This document shows positions 42,530-55,300 of a stretch of 64,000 nt of DNA, piece after piece. Each line of letters opens with the position of its first letter. The stretch's first letter is position 1. A model generated the notes under the pieces. The model was not told where the DNA came from and did not search any database. It saw nothing but the letters and a program-made list of their open reading frames with translations. Both the position numbers and the translations under genes were made by a program. Source of the stretch: Petrolisthes cinctipes (taxonomy: Eukaryota > Arthropoda > Malacostraca > Decapoda > Porcellanidae); the NCBI GenBank assembly GCA_033782935.1, contig JAWQEG010000166.1, forward strand, positions 4,219,501-4,283,500, read 5' to 3'.

Positions 42530-43308
42530 TCATTTCAAAGTGAAGGTCTTGGAGGCAGCTGTGGGCAGAACAATGGAGGCATCATCATCTTTGGTGCCCA
42601 GTGCTGTGAGGAGGGGCATCATGTTTCCAGGTGAGGACTGAGGTGGATCCTGCCTCACCCCGATATTATGTGTGGTGCTGGCTGCCAGGCTCGAGTCTGA
42701 GTCAATGTAGTTACTGCTCTCAGAACTGTAAGAGGTGTCATTCATATTCAAGGTGGCAAAATCTGGTACCAATGCTGAACCAACAGCAGGGAGTCTCATC
42801 CTAGGCATCATCCCAGGTCTTCCCACTGCTCCTGCTCCAGCCATCATTCCTGCCACAACTCCAGGTCCCTGGGACATGGTCTCACTGTAGGTGGGAGGGT
42901 CATGTCCAGCTAGTGATACTTGTAGATGAGGCATGAAACGAGGAGGGTAGTGTGCACCAGGGGATATTTGACCACCTTGTCTTAGCACAGCACCAGGTGG
43001 GTAATGGGATGTGTGGTGTGGACAGAACTGGAGTGTGGGACGGCCAGGGTACTGTGGGGTGAAGTGTGGAGCTGGGTGGGGAAAGTGAGATGGGGGTGCT
43101 GGGGAGTGGGCAGGGGAGACAGGGGAAGGGGATGGTGGCAGGGGTGAGATAGCAGATGGGGAAGATGGATGGAAGTTAGGGAACGAAGGAGGCTGCAATG
43201 AAGGTGAAGGAGTAGGTGAATGGCCATGGATAGATCCGGCAGTGTCATAACAAACCTGCAGATGGTGTGGTGTGGAACATCCAGAGCTGCTGTCGCCCTG
43301 GGAAATCC
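42530..43308 (-). CDS. pelle: Pelle last exon: proline-rich tail
   Basis: About 258 codons after acceptor TTTTACAG: a long Pro/Ser/His-rich stretch (PPSPSPVSPAHSPAPPSHFP), then Met/Gly-rich, then an acidic Ser-rich stretch (NDTSYSSESSNYIDSDSS), ending TAASKTFTLK. Long C-terminal tails are reported for shrimp Pelle but not for the short insect protein. The tail is probably disordered and may recruit partners. Confidence 0.9.
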
Positions 43309-46300
43309 CTGTAAAACAACAATAATTAATGCTGCTATTGCAGGTAAAGAGATCAAGGACAAATAACAAAAGGGAAATGTATCCAGCGACCACAACCCAT
43401 TGCTAAGGTAGAGCATCACCCCAAATGGTTGTAAAATTTTATAGGGAGCTCAATAATATTTCACCCTCATTATTATATGGAGAGCACCACCATTGATTCA
43501 CCCTCATTCTTAATCTATCTATTTATCTATCTATAGCTCTGACGCCTCGTTCCCTCCAGGAACTCCCTCCAAGGGGGTGGCCATGTCAGAAGTGTCTCCA
43601 GTTATCCCTGTTCCAACACTCCCTCCTTACTTGTTCAAGCCCTACTCTGCCCCTCACGTTTCTCTCCTTTACATACTCTTCCACTCTGTTCTGCCACCTA
43701 ACCGGCAGTCTGCCTCTCACACCAGGTCCCACAACTTCACTTCCATACACCTTCTTTACAAATTCCTCGCCTTGCATTCTCTCTACATGTCCAAACCATC
43801 TCAATGTATTACGCTTCACTCTCTCAACCACTCCACACTCAATACCAATTGCCTTCTCACTCATACCACATCTCTCGTACACACTTTCATTTCTTTCTCC
43901 ATCCCACCTAGACACCCCACATGCTCTTCTCAAGTAACTCATTTCCACAGCACCTATTCTAGACTGATGAGCCCCACTCCGTGTCCATGTTTCTGATGCA
44001 TATGTCAGTGTCGGCAGGATTATACTATTCTCAGTCCCCTTTTCACCTCCATACTCACACTTCTACCCTTCATAATCCTTCCCAATGATCCTATGATCTG
44101 TCTACCCTTCACTGCTCTCTCCCTAATTTCTCCTTCCATACTTCCATGTTTACACAGAACTGTGCCCAGGTACTTAAACTCCTTCACTTCCTCCATCCTC
44201 TCACCCCTCAAAGTTATCTCACACTTAGTCCCAGTTGGTACTCCCACTCTGTAAGGTGTAGCAAAGTCAATCACTTCAGTTTCTGCTCTCTCAAACACCA
44301 TCACTTTACTTTTACCAACATTCACCTTCAGTTTCCTTCGTTTACACACAGACTGAAATTCGTCTACCACTCTCTGTAACTCCCTTTCACTCTCAGCCAT
44401 CAACACAGTGTCATCCGCAAATAAACTTGCCAACAAGGACTAATTTGCTTCATTCAGCCTCAATTTCACTCCTAGTCCATTCACTTTGGCTTTCACCTCT
44501 CTCATACAACCATCCATATATATATATATATTGAACAGGGTGACATAACACATCCCTGTCTGAGCCCTACACTAATATTAAAATTCTCACTTAGATCACC
44601 CTCTACCCGCACACATGCTGTTGTCTCTGCATAAAAGGCCTCAATGCCTTTCAGCAAAGACACCCCAACACCATAAATTCTCAACACCTCTGACATAGCT
44701 TTCCTATCAACCCTATCGTATGCCTTCTCCAAGTCCATGAAGGCAGCATACAACTTTCTACCCTTCCCAATATATTTCTCCACTATTGATTTTAATGCAG
44801 ATATTTGGTCCACACATCCTCTACCCTTTCTGAACCCTCCCTGCTCTTCACTAACTTTATTCCCTGTTACTTCAATCAGTCTCTCAGTAAGAACCTTCCC
44901 ATACACCTTCCCCGGTACACTAAGAAGGCTTATTCCTCTATAGCTACCACACTCCTCCTTACTACCCTTTCCCTTATACAAAGGTACAATTATGGCTCTT
45001 CTCCAATCCTCTGGCACCTCTCCCTGCCTCCAAGCCAATGTGCATATAAGCAACATCCACTCCACCACTACCTCCCCCCCAAACTTTAACATTTCAGCAG
45101 TTATCCCATCCACCCCCGGTGCCTTCCCCATCTTCAACTTTCCTATTGCTTTCCTAACCTCTTCCCTTCCTAGTTCTCCCTGTACACCCTGTCGTCTACC
45201 ACCTGCCTCCATCCCCATGCATGTCACCACCGCCTCCCCTCCCGTCCCCCCATTCATCAGACCATCAAAATGCCTCTTCCACACTTCTTCACTTCTACTC
45301 ACAGTAACTCCATCCTCTCTCTTCATTCTCATGCTCCCAGACTTTCTTTCTCCTCTTTCTCTTTTAACCTCCTTCCAGAATAATTTCTTGTTCTCTTTAA
45401 ACTTTTCACTCAGTTTCCTGCCAAATTCCTCATCCACTCTCCTTTTACTCTCACTCACCATCCTTTTCACTTGTCTCTTACATACATTATATTCTCTCTT
45501 CCATCTCTGTCTCACTTCTTCCGACACATTCCTCTGTAATGTTCTCCTATATGCCTTCCTTTTCTCCTCTACGGCATCTTTCACTTCTTCTGACCATCAA
45601 GCACTCCCTTTCTTGCCCTTCTTCTGTGTCTTATATCACACTACCTCTACTGCTGTCCTCAGTACTATTGTCTTATACATTTCATACATATCATTCACTC
45701 CCACTCCCTCCCCCATACTCAGCCTTGCATCCTCCAGCACCTCACCCACCCTCCTCTTATATACCTCTCTGTACTCAGTGTCATTCAATCTTCCACTTGC
45801 CACCTGCCTCTTGTTCTCCCCTTCATCCCTCCTACAGTACTCCCATGTAACCCTGACCTTCATCCTTACTAAGACAGCAAAATGGTCAATGGTTAACAAA
45901 GTTATAAAACAAGGCATGAATCTAGATGCTGAGGATTTCTTCCAAAATCTAATCACTTGCTGCCTGTCATGTGGCCCACCTTTGGTAAAATTTTCCTTTA
46001 TGTTATCTCAACATTTTGCATAATCCTGCTAACAGAGAAATTTACCAAACCAAACGTATAACTCTTGCCATAGGTAATAAAATGTATAACTCCAGCAATA
46101 GGTAATAAAGAGTACAGCTTAATACTTGGAAATATAACAAGAAAGAAAATTAGTGGAAATCAACATGAGGACATAATACCCTAGCACTATGGTAGTACAG
46201 TACAATACAAGCTGCTAATATACAATAAGATATTTCCTGGGTAATGTACTCACCCTTATTAATTGTCATTACAAGTACTTGATGGAAAATGCATTTACAC

Positions 46301-49300
46301 AAATACTTATGTGACAGGTGGATCTGATAACTTGTAGTAAATTCTACAATTACAACTGAATTAAAGTGAATGAATATGAGCCAGGATGGACCAAGTTAAA
46401 CTATAGCAAACTACCAGTACTATAACACATTATGAGGATATAACTCACTGCGAGCCTGAGCCCTCCCTTCCAGTAACATGGCAAACTTCCCCAGCTCCTC
46501 TAACACGGCCTTCATGTCTGGTCTCTTTGTGGACAGGGTATGTACACATTTCTGTTGACAGCCACAATATTACAATATAACTTTACATCATCAATCCAAC
46601 CTAAACGTACACAATCCTGTAAACTGCATAGTATTACACCAAAATTACATTCCCAATCCAAATTAAATCGTCATACTTTTGTAGACAGCCAAAACACTAG
46701 ACACACAAATGATATGAGTACATTAACTTCTCAATTCACACTAATGGCAAACACTTGTACTGTTCAATAAACCTGAGCTGCACTTCTGTACCATGTGCTG
46801 GCATAAAGGGGGCATAAAGTGGGAGGGAGCTTAGACTGTTGCATGCAAATGGATAATGCACCCCCATGTGCTGGCGGTCCACACAGCAGTGAAAAAAAAA
46901 GAGCCTCCGGTTGCAGTACACCTCGGGCAGATCTCGTCAAATCCACTAGAAAGTGACCAGATCCTACAACAATCTTTATTCTAGTCCTGTGGGGGATGGC
47001 TAGTATTCACAGTCAGCCCCCTTGGGCAATGTAGCACTGTAATTCAGTCACAGTATTACAGTAAGTTATATTGAAATTGGATCTTACCACGACACTAGAT
47101 CAGTGGTTCTCAATCTTTTTTCAGTGATGGCACCCTGAATTTATATAATCCTTTCTGAGGCACCCCTTTTTCACCATCACCACTCCTCACATGAATTAAC
47201 TTTTAAGATACAATTGTACCTGTTTAAATAACTTATATTATTATTATTATTATTATTAAAAGTTTGTAAAAGGAAATATCTACCTATATTTTAGAAAAAA
47301 TATTAGAGCGAGTACCTTCCTACACCGACAATTAATTATAGGCAGACTGCTACAAACACTGTTTTACAAATGTACCTTGAGATGTTCTAGCCAAGACAAA
47401 ATTCATGACAATCTTGTGGCACCCCTAGGCGTTGTCCGTGGCACCCCAGGGTGCCGCGGCACCCAGTTTGAGAACCACTGCACTAGATAGTGGTGTACTA
47501 AGCCATGTATGCTGTGTCAGTTTGAGGGTAGTAGAGAAAGAGCGAAAAAAAAGAAAAAAAAAAAGACATGACATATTGTAGGCTACTGACTCCTCAAAAC
47601 TGTCACAATACAGCAGTTACTACAGGAAGGTATTTTATACCATTATTTGGAGTAATCAGTAGCTTGCAATTTTTCAACAATCTATTTCCCCTTGTGACCT
47701 TAAAAATTAAAAACAACCTTGGGTATATAACCAGGGCTGGCACAAAAACTGTCCAATTTCTGATCCGATGCAGATTACGGTTGCAGGTTTTGGGTACTGG
47801 AAACTATGCTAGCTGCAACATGGCCCTATATTTTAAAATGGTATTCAAAATGTTAATAAGAACATTAAAATAAGATGAAGGAGAACAACAAGTGATAGAA
47901 AGACTAATTAACAACCTTGCCCAATTTGTAGAGGAAGTGAAAGATGCCATCATCAGGTCTGCCCCCTAGGCTGCTGTCTCTCAGGGTCTCAGCCTCAGCT
48001 GTCTCCTCTACTAGGTCTCTCTGTCATAAACATCATCATCAGTTATTTGAGATACAGTGGTTTCTCTTAAACTAAAGTGCTAGTTTTCTTGTCTACAGAG
48101 CTATATTTTCTACAGTAAGTTTGCTCATTGCACGCCTATTTGGGCGGCAGAGGTGCTCACGTACAGAAAAATCGCACATTATGAATACATCTTTATATGG
48201 GGAAAATTACTTATGGGTGGCCACTGCCTCACACTGACAATAACAGAGATCTTATAACCAATATGCAGGGTACAGTCCAGTTTTTGTAATTGTGATATGA
48301 TAATGAGTCACAGTAGCAATGAATATAAGTTCTTACCAAAGAAATAGAAGTATAGAAGCACACTAGAAGTGAGAGATGGGGTTCCGAGGCTGGCCGTGAC
48401 ACTATATCGGCCTCCCCGCTGCTCCTCCCAAGGTTGCGCTACTACCCTCACCAGCTACCACACAACCACTCCCTCTAGCACTGCGTTCTTTTTCCTTACG
48501 CATAATGAAGGTAGCGAAATACCACTCCATTAAAACGATTGCTGAGTTATTGGCATGACTTCACCCTTCGAGAGTAGAAGCACCAAGACTCCTCAGTCTG
48601 CATAATGGCCTCCCTGTTCTTCAATATTGTACGTACGATAGACATTGCCAGCCCAAATTCTTTGCCAATTGACGTGTTTCCTCTTCCCTCCTCCTTCTTC
48701 TTAATCACCTTAAGCTTCAGTGTACTACAGGAATTTATTCTTATGCTCGTCCTTTGGTATGGTGAAGGCAGGTGTTGGTTGGTAGGGTGTAGGGTTGTGA
48801 GCAACAAGTCGGGGACAATGGAGAGGGGGGTATACAGGACACAAGGGAGTGGGAGACTGACTGAGTTGAGTGAGAGAGAGAAGCCGGCTGGGGGGAGCGG
48901 CCTGTTGTAGTGTGGGTTTGGGGGAGCGGCTAGTTTCACGTGGAAACCAAATATAGACGCGATTCTTGGAACCACTGCGGATTTGGGCCACTCTTAGCCA
49001 CAAAAAAGCGTGCTGTGGAAGCATCGAGCATAATTATATAAAATGGTGCTGATTTAGGGTTTGTCGTGTAATAAGTGAATCGCGCATTGAGAACGCGCGC
49101 AATGAGCGAACCTACTGTATATAGCCTACCTTAATAAGTGGAATAAACTTTCTCTGCACAATAAAGTGGTTTGGGAATTGATCATTTCTGCCTATGAGGT
49201 TGTTCTGTGACTTTACACTGGCACTGATTTCTATTAGTTTACTGTCTGAAATTTACACAGAAAATACCAGATGTGTGTGTTGTTCTATTGCAACATATTA

Positions 49301-52300
49301 ATTAAATAAATAAATCTGACTTTAACTTCCAAAATACTGATGAAAAAATAATTCATGGCAGAGGTATGTTTCACTTACAAGAAGTTTAGTGCCACCCTTG
49401 CGCTTCTCGTCGTAAGCCCTGAGTCCTGTGCAAAGTTCAAAGAGCACAACGCCATAGCTGTAGGTGTCCACCTTCACAGAGAGCTTCTTATGCCTTAGGT
49501 AGTCATCGGGCAGGTAAGGCTTTGTGCCATGAACACGTGATACCTAACAGTGCAGAAAAGATTGACTGATTGGCATACTAATATTTTCAGAACACAAGAG
49601 GAAATATGAAAAGTTAATTATAAATAATTTGTTCTCTTCCCTCAAGGTATCTAGTCAGCCAAAAAAATAATTACATCTTGTACTATTAATTTTTTATTAA
49701 AATTGAAATATTCTGACCAGGGTAGTAACATACCTTATTTTGAGTGAAAATTACTGAAATATTAAATATGTAGACATGACTCAGGGAGCTGATGGTAACC
49801 ATTTTATGTTTAGCAACTGTGCAGTCGTACCTTAATGCTGGTGGATTGGCTTTTGCCCTCTCTGGCCAATCCAAAATCGCCCAGCTTGGGTTCATAATTT
49901 TGGTCCAACAGGATATTGGCACTGGAAGTTCACAAACAGATAAAGAGGGGTAAAATTATGCTACAAAATGGAGGGTCTTGACTCCTTCATGCTGTGACAT
50001 AAAACAGAGGTATAATGAGATACAAAAATTTGCTTGGAATATGCAAGTTTCAGTCTCACATACCAAATATTTTCTTCAGTTTGGAGGAATTGGCAACCTT
50101 CGATTAACTAACAACATCCAATCCCCATTTATAAGGCCTCACCTTTTGACATCACCATGTATAAGAGGCTTATCCTTGACTGTGTGCAGAAATTGTAGTG
50201 CCTTTGCAGTGCCCCAAGCCACCCGGTATCTCTGTATCCAGGTTAGTCCCTGCTGGCTCCAACTCCCACAGCTGCTGCTCCACCCACTCACTCCGCTTAC
50301 TCCAAGAGCCTCAATCTTCTATTGGTAGGAGAGGTCATTTTACAGTACAAATTTTAATGCACATTAATTATAAAGAATAGACGAGTTGCTGGTTCTGGGG
50401 AAGCATTGCCTGTGCACAACTGCCATATAATTGGAAGTTTCTGGTATACGTCATTAAATTTAACATACAAATTGCATTGATAGAGATATGATAACATTGA
50501 TTTTCCCGACTGGAAGAAATCAGCCGCCATATTGCGATGACGGCATCCTACTCATAGCAGAAGACGCTCCACTCTCCAGACCATTAGTGTACAGCAATAT
50601 TTATCAAGAAAATGACCATTATAGCCACTGTGGATGCACCAGCAATTTTTCTTCTAGCCAAAAGACATATCTGGAGCTCAAGAATAAACACTGGAGTGTC
50701 GAGTTATGTAGCTTCCATTAGCAGTAAAATGTAAACAAACTTAATCCATGTGAAAAGTTATGTCACAATTCACCAGAGGCCATTTCGTGGTGGTCACGTG
50801 ATTTTTCACCAACATTTTCTCTTATTTTTTCCTTTATCTTTGTAATAGAATGGTTGCCACAGTAGATTTTGGTGTATTTTTAACCTATATAAGTACCCCA
50901 CTTAAATTCTTTTGTGACGCAACTCGTCTATTGAATCCATACCCTTCAGTACAGAGCTCCAAGCATTACCATTCTGTTATCAAGAAAGGTACAGTATTAG
51001 TTAAACAAACACTTTTTCATCGATATGACATATGATATGTTGATATGGGCTTGAAAGATGGAGTGAATATGTGTGTGACCCACTTTACTGGATATTTCTG
51101 TCCCTTCCTGTTATACTGATTTCATTTTTCCCTTTCTAGCTCTGGAGCCTCCCATTCCCCCAAAATAAGATATAAGGTGCTGATGATTATAATAATGATA
51201 TGTAATACTGCAGCCACTCTTACCATGATAACACGCCATGATACGGTTTTAAAACATGGGTCAAGAACTGAACTCCTCTGTAACTTACCCGACCCTGCAG
51301 TCTGTCCTCCACTGAACCATTTGGCATGAACTGGTACACAAGACACGGGTACTGCTCATGGTCCATTGAGTAACCATATACCTGTGGTCAAGAGTCATAA
51401 AATGAAATTACAGTATTGTACTGTATTAAGAAATTCAGTACAGTATTGTCCAGGACTATGAAAGATTTCATCTGATCAAATAGCTCTGAACTACTGTATG
51501 CACAAAATAAATTACTCATTCCTTCATGAATCATACCTGGAGGATGTTGTCATGTCGGTAAGACTGGAGCAGCTTCAGCTCCTCAAGGCTCTGACTGATA
51601 TGAAGGCGAGTGTCATCATGGGAAGCGTTGCCATGCTGATGGTAATAACAATGATTTCAAAATAATATACCGTCAGACAGGTTATCAAGTTGCCAACCAC
51701 CACAACTGTTGACTGCTAAACATTCAAACTTCAAGAAAATTTGTAACAAAATGGTCATCAGATGGAATGAGGTGTATGGTCTACATACAGCATTTTCATG
51801 TACCAGTACTGTATATACAAACTTATCTCTGTTGGACCATTTGTAAAGACATTCAAGACAGGGTTGAACAAAAAGTTACTTTTACCAAAATTTTTATTAA
51901 ATAGTTAAACATTGTAAATTATGGTACTGGAACATTAAACCTTTACACATGAATAACTGTAACATAAAAAAGTAAATCACTGATAAAAACTACTGGTACC
52001 AGGGCCCAGTGGGGCTGACTTTATTCTCTGTGAATATTAGTTATCCCCCACAGGGCTAGAATAAAGATTGTTGTAGGATCTGGTCACTTTCTAGTGGATT
52101 TGACGAGATCTGCCCACATGGATTAAAAATCCACGTGAGGTGTACTAATTTTTTTTTTTTCCCACTGCTGTGTGGACCGCCAGCACACGGGGGTGCATTT
52201 CCCTTTGCATGCAGCAGTGTAAACTCCCTCCCCCTTATGGTCCCTTCAGGGCTGGTCTCATGGAAGGTACGGCCCCACTTGTAGCTCTTGTGGTAACGTG

Positions 52301-55300
52301 GACTTGGGCCCACAGCACTGGCTGTGGGATCAAAGTCTTCCCCCCAATCTCCCTGGCGGTCGGAGGCCCCCAGACTCCCGGGTCCAGTAAGCTCTGGTCC
52401 CATTTCCTTGGGATGTGCTTCGGTAGCCCAGGCATATAGGGCCAGCCCCTCCTTTATTTTAATTTGTTTTTCACTGCGACCAGAGTGTACCAGGGGTCTG
52501 TGGGGCAGGAGGCCATTCTGCCCCGGGAGAACATCAACAACAACAACTACTGGTACCAAAATACTGCAAGTCACCAGCTATGACAGAGCCTACATGTATA
52601 CAAATTTACCGGGTTAAAGTACTATAGCTATCAAGATAGAAAATTGTAACCAAAATCAGCTACATTCTATAGTACTATGAGTACTAAGCTTTCACACAAG
52701 AAACACAAAATTAATATACAACCAGACCATGGAAAAATAATCAAAGGTTTAGGTAGTCAACCTGGTTGGTTGCTTTGGTGAGCAAACAATTTACCATATT
52801 TATTAGAAAGTGGTTGAATGCAGGAGATGAAGGTGGATTACTCATGCAACTTACCTCAGTCTTCACCACATCCTGCTCGGCCCCATGAGAAGCTAACAGA
52901 ATATAAGCATTAGCCATGAGATATAGTAGCATTATTAAGTTTCTAGCCTAGAAAGGATGAATGTGGTCATTGAAGTAGTCCTTTTGTTTCCTGTGTTATT
53001 GATGGACTAATGAATTATGAAGATTACAGAATGTCAACAACATATAGCCAATCTAAGAAAATGACAACTTGCATGAACTCTACAACTGTCCTGAACAAAC
53101 TGAAAAATGCAGAGTGAAGTAAGTAATTTTATTGCAGACATGAAATGTGATTAACTTCCTGTTTTTCAGCAACTAATAATTACAGTATTGATATTAAAAA
53201 CTTGTAGTTGGGTTAAACCTTTTATCCCTGACTTTAAAACTGAATTTACCCACATAGTGTATGTAAATCTCATCCGGGTGTGAACCATCAAATAGCAGCA
53301 ATTGTGAAGCTGGTTCTTCATAATCAGGTCACCATGAGTACAGAGTCAGGTGGCATGGGATAAACTGGAAATATTGGCCAGAAAGGATTTATAGCAGTGT
53401 ACCAGCCAGGGTCATACTCACAGGTTCAATGCGTTTGACTGCCACCTCTGTATTCTTCCAAATACCCTTGAAGACGGCCCCAAAGCCTCCACGTCCAAGC
53501 AGGTTGTGTTGGTTCCAGGAATTAGTGGCCTCCTCCAGCTCTTTGTAGGGTATGACAGGGACACTGCTGCTACACCCACCTGGACCGCCATCTGTGCTGC
53601 TGCTGCATGATGAAGCTGTACCAAGAAAAAAATATATCACACTGAATGTAGTCATACACTCTATTCCCTAGATACTTCTAGAGATACACTGTAACTGGAA
53701 TTCTTACCTTATCCATTTATTGTATATTGACAAGAAAGTATGTACGAGTTAAACGTATACAGTACTGCACCAGTAACTCAACTTTTAACTATACTAATAT
53801 ATGTTATATCTAATCAGGGTAAATAGAGGGAGAACAATGGACTCATTTTTCTCCCCTCATGATGCATATAATGCACTTTACACTTGACAGTGCTAAGGAA
53901 ACTTCATGGTTCCTTACACTCCTTAAACAGTACGTTATGTCCCTTTCTCCCGTAGCACCCCAAAATTTTCCAGCCCTGATCTTCCCGTCTCTAACTTACA
54001 TGAGACCTTGCGGGAAGGAGGAGCAGCAGCAGCAGCTGCATTCTTGGGGTACATGTCAGAAGTTGGCTGGGGACTGGGAGTGGGTGGTGAGGCTGGAGCT
54101 GGGTGGTGGAAGTTGTTTGGAGCACTGCTCTGGGTGAGTGTGAGGGAGACAGGATTGGTGCTGTGATTGAGACCAGCCTCCTCTGCCTGCCTTGCTGCTT
54201 CCTTGGCTTCTTTCTCTTTCAACTGGATTCATGTTGGAAAGAGGTGATGGTGAGCACATTGTTCAGTCTGTCTGTATGTACCAGTATGTCTCTATTCCAT
54301 TTTTGGATGATGGAAAGTTTTGTTTATATGTAAACCAGTACAGGTATATTAAAAGTTGACACTATTTGAGAAGGAGACTTTACTAATGCTAATACCTAGG
54401 TCAGTGGTTCTCAAACTGGGTGCCACGGACAGTGCCTAGGGGTGCCACAAGATTGACATGAATTTTGTCTTAGCTAGATCGTCTCAAGGAATTTAACAGT
54501 GTTTGTAGCAGTCTGCCTATAATTAATTGTCGGTGTAGGAAGGTACTCGCTCTAATATTTTTCTAAAATATAGGTAGATATTTCCTTTGGCACACTAGTA
54601 ATAATAATAATAATAAAAGTAATTTAAGCAGGTACAATTGTATATCAAAAGTTAATTCATGTGAGGAGGGGTGATGGTGAAAAAGGGGTGCCACAGAAAG
54701 GATTATATAAATTCAGGGTGCCATCACTGAAAAAAGATTGAGAACCACTGACCTAGGTGATGAGCTTCAGCCATTTATGCTTTACTTGTACAGTACTAAT
54801 ATCATTTGTTGACATCAACGATGAACTTAAGAAAAACAAGCTACTATACAGTCAATCATTGTTGAAACTGACCCTGTTCATGTAATCCTGGCTGGGGTCA
54901 TAGCGTTCCTTCTCTGTATTGTTGTATCCAGCCCCTGTGTTGTCCTCACATGATACAAAGCCATTACCTCTAGAAAAATTGTTACCGGTACTAGCTATTC
55001 TGCCATATGGTAAATGCATTTGGCAGTATATGTGTACTGTGAATACTGTACTGTATGTATAAATGAGTTTGGATAGGTGTATGCACTTTTGCTGCCAGTT
55101 TAACACAACACTCAATAACTAATCTTGTGTACAGGCCTTAGCCTTCCTCAAGAGCTCGGGGCTGCTCGGACAGACAGCTTGAGGAACTTCAACAACAACA
55201 ACAACTAATCTTGTGTGCTATTCCTAATGATGTAATGATATGGGCCAATACATCATTATAAAAGTAGCTAAAACCTAATTCAATAATGCCTGTTTATGAG

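Noticed and set aside
42982..43419. Second open frame antisense or out of frame to the Pelle tail
   Set aside because: A compositional shadow of the proline-rich exon; the splice-consistent frame is the other one.
44992..46023. Long plus-strand frame opposite the RTE-like LINE
   Set aside because: Pro/Ser/Thr-rich antisense of a known RT coding region; no motifs of its own.
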